Shown one piece after another: positions 1 to 4,606 of a stretch of 5,576 bases of DNA. The notes below the pieces were generated by a model. The model was given only the letters and a program-made list of their open reading frames with translations, was not told the origin of the DNA and made no database searches. The DNA comes from Planctomycetota bacterium (lineage in GTDB: Bacteria; Planctomycetota; Phycisphaerae; WQYP01; JAJZKY01): assembly GCA_021803885.1 (NCBI GenBank), contig JAJZKY010000367.1, forward strand, positions 1-5,576. Reading direction: 5' to 3'. The first letter of the stretch is position 1, and each line of letters starts with the position of its first letter. Both the position numbers and the translations under genes were made by a program.

Positions 1-63
1 GGTTAACAAATATTTCTGGCGATTTTTTAAGCAACCAGCCGGCGAGCGGCCGTCGAAAAGGTC

Positions 64-82
64 TATCCAGAATTCACGTTAA
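64..82 (+). repeat. Direct repeat copy 1, flanking the palindrome pair
   Basis: TATCCAGAATTCACGTTAA matches TATCCCGAGTTCACGTCAT at 199-217 at 15 of 19 positions, in the same orientation. The two copies are 135 bp apart, start to start, and bracket the palindromic pair at 88-156. The window also opens with GGTTAAC, resembling the end of this unit (GTTAAC at 78-83), so a third truncated copy may lie across the left edge. What the repeat does is unknown. It could be a dispersed genomic repeat or chance similarity. Confidence 0.4.
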
Positions 83-87
83 CCAAG

Positions 88-111
88 GTGACACAGGCAT
101 TCTTGCCTGTG
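88..111 (+). repeat. REP-like palindromic unit, left copy
   Basis: An 8-bp perfect stem (CACAGGCA at 92-99, TGCCTGTG at 104-111) closes a TTCT loop, preceded by GTGA at 88-91. The whole 24-nt unit matches the reverse complement of 133-156 at 20 of 24 positions. Two differences are stem changes that keep base pairing (G97 pairs with C107, whereas the other copy has the A-T equivalent), which is the pattern of a selected or mobilised hairpin. This is typical of REP-like elements arranged head to tail as inverted pairs. In many bacteria such elements are mobilised by TnpA-REP (RAYT) transposases, but none is encoded here. Confidence 0.65.
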
Positions 112-132
112 ATTTAGCGCAGAATAAAGCGT

Positions 133-156
133 CACAGACAGGAATGTCTGTGCCAC
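133..156 (-). repeat. REP-like palindromic unit, right (inverted) copy
   Basis: CACAGACA (133-140) and TGTCTGTG (145-152) form an 8-bp perfect stem around a GGAA loop, followed by CCAC at 153-156. Read on the minus strand it is a 20-of-24 match to the unit at 88-111. The 21-nt spacer (112-132) is A/T-rich with an AGCG repeat near both ends. Together the units could form two separate hairpins or one long cruciform. As the pair lies outside coding sequence and lacks a downstream T-run, it is better read as a REP/BIME-like intergenic element than as an intrinsic terminator. Confidence 0.65.
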
Positions 157-198
157 GGTGAATATAACAACTTGAATAAACAAAGCTACGGAATTTCT

Positions 199-217
199 TA
201 TCCCGAGTTCACGTCAT
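199..217 (+). repeat. Direct repeat copy 2, flanking the palindrome pair
   Basis: TATCCCGAGTTCACGTCAT is the diverged second copy of the 64-82 repeat (15 of 19 identical). It lies about 40 bp to the right of the inverted palindromes. The shared core is TATCC, then GA, then TTCACGT. The divergence argues against a recent target-site duplication and more for an old dispersed repeat. Confidence 0.4.
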
Positions 218-610
218 TACATGGATATCTATTGATGAGAACAACACGCAGTTTATCAAACGCGTGCTGTATATGTATATCCCCTGGCAGTGCAATTTTC
301 ATGCGGCCTCGGATTTTCCGCCGCAGCGATTTTGCCGACTGCCAGCGAACCGATACTCCGCCGACCGAGTGGGTCTTAGCATCCTCCGGACGGGGGGTGT
401 TTCACCTGGCCTCTGCGGCGAAGCCTCCGCGGCGTATCGCCCGATACGGTCCCGTCACCGCTTCTTGATGCCCGCCAAAATCCATGCCATCGCAGCCCAT
501 GTTATTCCTCGGACAGGCTCCTGAGGTGTAGAAGCCAACGGTGCGGAAGGGCGAACTTTGCTCTATCCTTGTTGTAATGTCCGGTAGCGCGTGCTTTCGG
601 AGAAGCGCGG
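218..610. other. Intergenic stretch, no convincing gene
   Basis: No reading frame here looks like a real protein. A 98-codon plus frame (172-468) begins with TTG, has no good ribosome-binding site and gives an Arg/Ser/Cys-rich, low-hydrophobicity product typical of GC-rich non-coding DNA. An 81-codon minus frame (402-647) runs into the next gene's start. The only structure noted is an imperfect tandem pair, GCCTCTGCGGCG at 409-420 and GCCTCCGCGGCG at 423-434 (one mismatch, period 14). The promoter of the downstream glycosyltransferase gene must lie in or near this stretch. A TGTAAT at 573-578 could be a -10 box, but there is no matching -35 element at the right distance. Confidence 0.5.
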
Positions 611-653
611 GTGTCAATTCGACCTGTGCACTTGCTTGCGGACGCAATTGCGT

Positions 654-659
654 GGAAAG
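654..659 (+). promoter_or_regulatory. Shine-Dalgarno supporting the ATG at 668
   Basis: GGAAAG lies 8 nt upstream of the ATG at 668. A competing and slightly stronger site, GGAGAAG at 599-605, lies 5 nt upstream of the in-frame GTG at 611, so sequence alone does not settle the start. ATG at 668 is preferred because it puts the first transmembrane helix about 13 residues from the N-terminus, as is usual for this family. The extra 19 residues from GTG show no recognisable feature. Confidence 0.45.
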
Positions 660-667
660 TACATCCT

Positions 668-2734
668 ATGACCCATCGAGATTTGCCTCCCGTCAGCCGA
701 CGAAATGACCTGATCGCCGGCACTCTGCTGGCCCTGCTAACAGTCGTTGCATATCTACCGCTGATCAAGGCGGGATATATCTGGGACGATGGCGGCTGGG
801 TGGTGCACAACCCGTTGATGACCGCGCCGCATGGATTGTGGGACATCTGGTTTGAGCCTTCCAAATCACTTCAATACTACCCGCTGGTATTTACCGCATT
901 TTGGATTGAGCATCAGTTATGGGGGTTTGCCCCACTGGGGTATCACCTCGCCAATATTATTCTGCAAATGGTGGACGCGCTGATTCTTTGGCGGATATTG
1001 CGCATGCTGCGTGTACCGGGCGCATGGCTGGTAGCTGCGCTTTTTGCCATTCATCCGGTTCAGGTGGAGACGGTGGCTTGGGTGACGGAGCAGAAAAACC
1101 TGCTTTCAGCATTTTTTGTGTTCTTCGCCGCCGGGGCGTGGATACGCTTTGCCCGTCTGGACGATCCGGAATCAACGGCAGCGGGCGAGTGGAAATATTT
1201 TTTCGCCGGCAGCTTAGCCTTTGTGCTCGCTTTGCTGGCCAAGACCGACGCCTGCACGCTACCAGCGGTATTGTGGGTGATAACATGGTGGAAGCGTGGA
1301 TCGGTACGGCGGTATCAAGGGTGGTCGCTGGTACCCTGGTTTGCGGTCGGTTTGGCGATGGGGATGGTGACCATCTACATTGAGCACGTAAAGGTGCATG
1401 CGGCCGGATCGCGATTTCACTTTACCGTCGCCCAGCACCTGATTATCGCAGCACGCGATTTATGGTTTTACCCGGCAAAATTGCTTTGGCCCCACCCCTT
1501 GTTGGCGATCTATCACCGCTGGGACATTCAACATTTTTCCGGCATGGACTTACTGGCGATTATTGGGGCTATTGCCGTTCCATTGACGCTGCTGGCGCTT
1601 TCACGCCGCATTGGTCGCGGGCCGTTTTGTGCTATCGCTTTTTACGGCCTGACCATTTCACCGGTGCTGGGGTTTGCCTCTTTCTACACGGAAACGTACA
1701 CCTTTGTGGCCGACCATTACCAATACATCCCCTGCATCGGCCTATTTGCATTATTTGTCGGATGTGGCGAGTTTCTTCTCCGTAAGATGCAGGCCTCGGC
1801 GGGAACGGTCTCCACACGTGGGCAGAATATTGGAGGCGCGGTTCTCGCAGGATGTGTGGTGCTGGCATTGCTACCCGTCACTTTGAAGCAAGCTGATGTC
1901 TATTTGCCATCCATACATCTCTGGACGCACAATTTAAAGTACAACCCGCAGGCATTCGCCGCCATGGATAACGTTGCCATTTATGATATTAAACATCACC
2001 ATCCGGACGAGGGTATGGCGCTTTTGCACAAGGCTTGGCTGCTGTCAGATAAACAGGACCCCACGGTGAATACCGATCTTGGCGATATGTATAACCACTA
2101 TTACCACGAACCGGCCAAAGCCATGCCTTATTATCGCCGCTCGCTGGAGGTCGATCCGCAGCAACCGACATTGATCCTTGCACTGGTGAAATGGTACGAA
2201 GACCATAAGGATTGGCGGATGGCGTACCAGGATTTAATCCGTGGCGTTGAGGTGCTGCCGGATTCGGCGGCCATTCACTATCAGCTTGGTAAATTTGACT
2301 TGATGGCGCGAAATCTTCCCGCGGCCGCCGGGCAGTTTGCACTTACCACGCGGATCGAGCCGCACAACACCAAAGCGAATTACCGCATGGCGATGACACT
2401 GGTGGGACTCGGGCACGGACACAAGGCCCTCGTCTACTTCCGGCGGGTGGTGGAGGTGTCGCCGCAATTTGTGCCCGGACACGTATCCTATGCGCAGTGC
2501 CTTTATACACTTGGTCAATACGCTGCGGCACTTCAGCAGTTGGAATTGGCGGAAAAAGTCGCACCAGACACACCGGTGATTCATGTGGCACTCTCGGCAG
2601 TGCTGAAAAAGCTCGGTCATCTGCGCCAAGCGGCGGCCCAGCAGAAAATGGCGAAATGGCTGGCCGCTAAAAGCAAGGCCGTACGGAAGAGCACCATCCC
2701 TTCCGGCGGGCCGTCGCGTCCAGTCCAAAGATAA
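668..2734 (+). CDS. TMTC-like membrane glycosyltransferase with C-terminal TPR repeats
   Basis: Predicted 688-residue polytopic inner-membrane protein, from ATG 668 (GTG 611 would add 19 residues). The first helix (about 14-33) is followed by WDD at 39-41, the acidic motif expected in the first external loop of GT-C enzymes that use polyprenyl-phosphate sugars. Other family-like blocks are QYYP (69-72), HPVQVE with a nearby AW (129-138), LLAKTDACTLP (189-199), the RDLWFYPAKLLWP segment (263-275) and ADHYQYIP (348-355). About ten hydrophobic helices occupy residues 14-415. From roughly 430 to 670 there are five or six degenerate TPR units (for example AMPYYRRSLEVDP, ALVYFRRVVEVSP, ALQQLELAEKVAP). 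The architecture matches bacterial relatives of eukaryotic TMTC O-mannosyltransferases. Sugar donor and acceptor cannot be read from sequence; protein or surface-polymer glycosylation is inferred. The tail is basic and low-complexity. It is probably monocistronic, since the next gene converges on it. Confidence 0.85.
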   Translation: MTHRDLPPVSRRNDLIAGTLLALLTVVAYLPLIKAGYIWDDGGWVVHNPLMTAPHGLWDIWFEPSKSLQYYPLVFTAFWIEHQLWGFAPLGYHLANIILQMVDALILWRILRMLRVPGAWLVAALFAIHPVQVETVAWVTEQKNLLSAFFVFFAAGAWIRFARLDDPESTAAGEWKYFFAGSLAFVLALLAKTDACTLPAVLWVITWWKRGSVRRYQGWSLVPWFAVGLAMGMVTIYIEHVKVHAAGSRFHFTVAQHLIIAARDLWFYPAKLLWPHPLLAIYHRWDIQHFSGMDLLAIIGAIAVPLTLLALSRRIGRGPFCAIAFYGLTISPVLGFASFYTETYTFVADHYQYIPCIGLFALFVGCGEFLLRKMQASAGTVSTRGQNIGGAVLAGCVVLALLPVTLKQADVYLPSIHLWTHNLKYNPQAFAAMDNVAIYDIKHHHPDEGMALLHKAWLLSDKQDPTVNTDLGDMYNHYYHEPAKAMPYYRRSLEVDPQQPTLILALVKWYEDHKDWRMAYQDLIRGVEVLPDSAAIHYQLGKFDLMARNLPAAAGQFALTTRIEPHNTKANYRMAMTLVGLGHGHKALVYFRRVVEVSPQFVPGHVSYAQCLYTLGQYAAALQQLELAEKVAPDTPVIHVALSAVLKKLGHLRQAAAQQKMAKWLAAKSKAVRKSTIPSGGPSRPVQR

Positions 2735-2772
2735 TACTTCATTATTACGTCATGCGCGGGTGGACACGCATG
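2732..2772. terminator. Weak inverted repeats between convergent genes
   Basis: Two small inverted repeats fill part of the 73-bp gap between the convergent stop codons. TAATA at 2732-2736 and TATTA at 2743-2747 overlap the stop codon of the plus gene. CATGCG at 2751-2756 and CGCATG at 2767-2772 enclose a 10-nt loop. The location suits a shared bidirectional terminator, but no T-tract follows on either strand, so a classical intrinsic terminator is not supported. Confidence 0.25.
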
Positions 2773-2807
2773 TAAATGAACGCGGCAAATAGCGAGCCGA
2801 GTCCGCC

Positions 2808-3524
2808 CTATGCCTTGCGGCACCCCGCCAGAACAAAGCGGGCATAGCGTGCGGACCGATACCGGGCAAAATCGGCACCTGCCTCGTCGGCGATGCGAAG
2901 AATTTCGGCACGCTTCCACCCCTTGGCAACCGATACGCGCGCATCGTGCCGATGGAGCCGCGGCGAAAAGATGGTCATCGCAGATATGGTCGCCAGCGCC
3001 CAGCGCGATCGCACCAAGTCGCTTACCACGAGGCCACACCGCGTCACACGCACCATTTCGCGTACCACGGCGAGAGCCTGCGGCGTGGTGAGATGATGCA
3101 AAAACAGACTGCATGTGGCAAAGTCCACCGCCCCATCCGCCAGAGGCAGACGCATGGCGTCGCCGCGAAGCAATTGCACCCCACGATGGCCACCAATGTG
3201 TTTGGCCGCAAGCTGCAAAGTGACGGGGTGGAGATCAAGTGCCGTGATGTTTAACTTCAGCCCCATCTGATGCCCCATATTTAACATGGCCAGCGGGATA
3301 TCGGCAGAACCAGTGGCGACATCAAGAATACCCACCGGCCGGTCCTTGGGCCACGGTACCAGCCACGGCTGCAGGGTAGAAATTACGCTGCGTGTGCCAC
3401 CAAGACGCCGATTCACAAGCCGTATAAACGCCAAACCCTTATCCAGTTCACCGACATCCGCCTGCGGATCATCCATGTATTCCTGCAGATGTTCGGGGCG
3501 TGAAGAGTGGTTCATAGCATTCAC
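2808..3524 (-). CDS. Class I SAM-dependent methyltransferase (UbiE-like domain)
   Basis: Predicted 238-residue cytoplasmic methyltransferase with a Rossmann-like fold. Motif I is DVATGSADIP (68-77), the acidic end of strand 2 is D97 in ALDLHP, motif III is GDAMRLPLADGAVDF (121-135), and the following CSLFLHHL (138-145) is typical of Methyltransf_11/25-type domains. The N-terminal MDDP (17-20) with the following NRRLGG (38-43), and the later DLVRSRWA and RHDARVSV blocks, fit a subfamily I associate with planctomycetes and actinobacteria, often encoded beside type III polyketide synthases and FAD-dependent reductases. Neither partner is present here, so the substrate (a phenolic lipid or quinone-like molecule is possible) is inference. 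The GTG start at 3524 overlaps the upstream stop codon as GTGA; ATG at 3515 is an alternative. Neither start has a clear Shine-Dalgarno, which suggests translational coupling to the lipoprotein gene. Confidence 0.85.
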   Translation of the reverse strand: MNAMNHSSRPEHLQEYMDDPQADVGELDKGLAFIRLVNRRLGGTRSVISTLQPWLVPWPKDRPVGILDVATGSADIPLAMLNMGHQMGLKLNITALDLHPVTLQLAAKHIGGHRGVQLLRGDAMRLPLADGAVDFATCSLFLHHLTTPQALAVVREMVRVTRCGLVVSDLVRSRWALATISAMTIFSPRLHRHDARVSVAKGWKRAEILRIADEAGADFARYRSARYARFVLAGCRKA

Positions 3525-3991
3525 GATGAACCAGCGGGTGCGGTGGTGGATGCCGGGGCGATTGATTTACCACCGTGGGCATGGTTGGGCGTTATGACGA
3601 TGTACAGATGCGTATGGAACCAGCCATGCCGGATGGTTATGGTGCAATTTTCATCACCCTTTTTGAAAAACTCGGTTATCCCGCCCGATCCTTGGGTCTC
3701 TTCCCGCAGTTTCCAACCGTTGTTGGGCAGGTTGTGCAAGAAAAAACGGGCGGTGGTAAGACGGGCCGGCGAGCCTTTGTAATATTCATTAACAATTCGC
3801 AAACCCGAGCCGGGGACGACGGTGCTTTCGGACTTACTTAGCACGATGTGGAATCCATCGGGGACGGGCACATCGGCAATTGGCGACCGCGGATTGGGCA
3901 GCAGCACGGCCGGATTGCTGCTGCAACCCGCCAAAGTGACCCCAACAAGCAAACCAATTAAACCAGAAATACATTTTCGATTGATGGCCAT
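3521..3991 (-). CDS. Small lipoprotein of unknown function
   Basis: A 156-residue secreted lipoprotein. The basic start MAINRK is followed by a hydrophobic stretch (8-21) and a lipobox LAGC ending at Cys23, the expected site of lipidation and signal peptidase II cleavage. Residues 24-25 are Ser-Ser rather than Asp, consistent with outer-membrane sorting in a Gram-negative cell (inference). The mature protein has a Pro-rich linker (27-44) and a compact alpha/beta-looking domain at about 44-134. Its features are VPDGF, NEYYKG (68-73), RFFLHNLPNNGWKL (82-95), EFFKKGDENCTITI (107-120), then a Ser/Thr/Ala/Pro tail. I recognise the pattern 'Y.G ... F...LP..GW ... F.K....C.I.I' from small envelope lipoproteins but cannot name a function. 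ATG 3991 is chosen over in-frame 4006, 4021 and the far upstream 4078 because it has the best ribosome-binding site and a normal signal peptide. It overlaps the methyltransferase gene by 4 bp. Confidence 0.8.
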   Translation of the reverse strand: MAINRKCISGLIGLLVGVTLAGCSSNPAVLLPNPRSPIADVPVPDGFHIVLSKSESTVVPGSGLRIVNEYYKGSPARLTTARFFLHNLPNNGWKLREETQGSGGITEFFKKGDENCTITIRHGWFHTHLYIVITPNHAHGGKSIAPASTTAPAGSS

Positions 3992-3996
3992 AAATA

Positions 3997-4002
3997 TTCT
4001 CC
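3997..4002 (-). promoter_or_regulatory. Shine-Dalgarno deciding the lipoprotein start
   Basis: On the minus strand GGAGAA is followed by a 5-nt spacer (TATTT) and the ATG at 3991. This is the strongest ribosome-binding site among the in-frame starts. The alternative at 4006 has only AAGG about 5 nt upstream, and starts further out would place extra residues ahead of an ordinary signal peptide. Confidence 0.7.
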
Positions 4003-4041
4003 GCATATCGACCTTAAGCATGGTCGTCTTCAACTGCTGAT

Positions 4042-4070
4042 AATATACGGCGGACGGCATGGTATGCCAG
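4042..4070 (-). promoter_or_regulatory. Candidate sigma70-type promoter for the lipoprotein/methyltransferase pair
   Basis: On the minus strand CTGGCA (4065-4070, 4 of 6 to TTGACA), a 17-nt spacer and TATATT (4042-4047, 5 of 6 to TATAAT) have the right spacing. Initiation would fall near 4035, giving a leader of about 45 nt before the ATG at 3991. This also argues against translation from the in-frame start at 4078, which lies upstream of the box. A short inverted repeat, GGCAT/ATGCC (4056-4060 and 4064-4068), overlaps the spacer and -35 box and could be an operator or chance. Confidence 0.4.
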
Positions 4071-4207
4071 CGTGCCAACTTTTGCCGCTAGCCCTGGGTG
4101 CAAAGTGAATGACTGTTGGTGTTTCGCTGCCAGCGGGCCGTGCCGGACAATCCATTGGGTTTGGAGCAGCATGCTGGGGATAAGGCGGGAGGAGAAGCGT
4201 TTGAGTG

Positions 4208-4467
4208 CTAAACATCCGTTACCCCCGAGGCGTCCATGGCAGCCCCGCCCGGAATCGCTGCACCGATGAAGTGGGCGTAATTCTGGCCTGCAGTGGAGAG
4301 CCATGTGCAGGACAGGTTGTCAGCAGGAAGAATTGCAAAGTCGCCCGCATCGACGGTCTATGAGACCATCCTGCGGCGCAAATTTTTTTCCACTCACTGG
4401 CGAGTACGTGCGGCTGGCGTGCAATGGTCCCGAGCAGTACGCGTTCTTCTTCGAGAGGTGTTTCCAA
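4208..4467 (-). pseudogene. Possible decayed coding remnant
   Basis: On the minus strand the frame starting at TTG 4467 reads LETPLEEERVLLGTIARQPH and on to ASEWKK, which looks more protein-like than the surrounding frames. It then turns into low-quality sequence. At a run of seven A (minus strand; 4383-4389) a shift to another frame gives, after one TAG (4358-4360), a second plausible segment: TVDAGDFAILPADNLSC, then TWLSTAGQNYAHFIGAA and PGGAAMDASG, ending at TAG 4208-4210. One frameshift plus one stop would fit an old pseudogene lying upstream of the lipoprotein gene. I do not recognise the family. Both segments are short, and chance open frames in GC-rich DNA remain the main alternative. 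Confidence 0.2.
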
Positions 4468-4521
4468 TTAGCCCTGATTCGAGCACAATAGGGTGAAATC
4501 ATCGGGGGTATGAATCGGGTG

Positions 4522-4559
4522 ACGGGTCCTGACCGGTGGACGGTGTCACGGTGACCCGT
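4522..4559 (+). promoter_or_regulatory. Imperfect long hairpin in the leader of the membrane-protein gene
   Basis: ACGGGTC (4522-4528) pairs perfectly with GACCCGT (4553-4559). Just inside, ACCGGTG (4532-4538) pairs with CACGGT (4547-4552) if one G is bulged, leaving an 8-nt apical loop and a 3-nt bulge (CTG) on the left arm. The stem has about 13 base pairs and ends 47 nt upstream of the ATG at 4607. No T-run follows, so it is not an intrinsic terminator. A 5'-UTR structure or a protein-binding site is possible; chance in GC-rich DNA cannot be excluded. Confidence 0.3.
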
Positions 4560-4606
4560 GGATGTATCGCTCAAAAAGCGAAACCCGAAAATATGAAAAG
4601 AGTTGA

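Larger units (their letters stand above)
4071..4606. other. Gap between divergent genes, no intact gene
   Basis: This 536-bp stretch separates the leftward lipoprotein unit from the rightward membrane-protein gene. Open frames of 60-96 codons occur on both strands, but all give Arg/Cys/His/Pro-rich products, lack good ribosome-binding sites, or overlap one another. Contents worth noting are the possible decayed remnant at 4208-4467, a T7 run at 4383-4389, a GGTCT/AGACC hairpin (4355-4367) too far from that run to be a terminator, and the longer hairpin at 4522-4559. The leader just before the downstream gene (4571-4606) is A-rich. Confidence 0.5.

Noticed and set aside
172..468. Plus-strand 98-codon open frame
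   Set aside because: It has a TTG start, no ribosome-binding site, an Arg/Ser/Pro/Cys-rich composition and no recognisable motif; it also overlaps one copy of the direct repeat.
402..864. Two minus-strand open frames (81 and 120 codons) upstream of and within the glycosyltransferase start
   Set aside because: They overlap each other and the well-supported plus gene and show no domain or ribosome-binding site.
919..1383. Plus-strand 154-codon frame inside the glycosyltransferase gene
   Set aside because: It is a shifted-frame shadow of the real gene with Gly/Arg/Cys-rich translation.
2234..2728. Minus-strand 164-codon frame antisense to the TPR region
   Set aside because: The product is His/Arg/Cys-rich without domains; the sense frame carries clear TPR periodicity.
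2617..3114. Minus-strand 165-codon frame spanning the convergent gap
   Set aside because: It overlaps the methyltransferase in another frame and the 3' end of the glycosyltransferase gene, and its translation is rich in Cys and Arg.
4042..4083. Sigma54-type promoter (TGGCA elements on the minus strand)
   Set aside because: The expected TTGC at the -12 position is missing for both TGGCA occurrences; a sigma70-type reading fits better.
4355..4389. GGTCT/AGACC hairpin followed by a T7 run, as a rho-independent terminator
   Set aside because: The stem has only 5 bp and the T-run begins 15 nt beyond it, too far for an intrinsic terminator; no plus-strand gene ends upstream.
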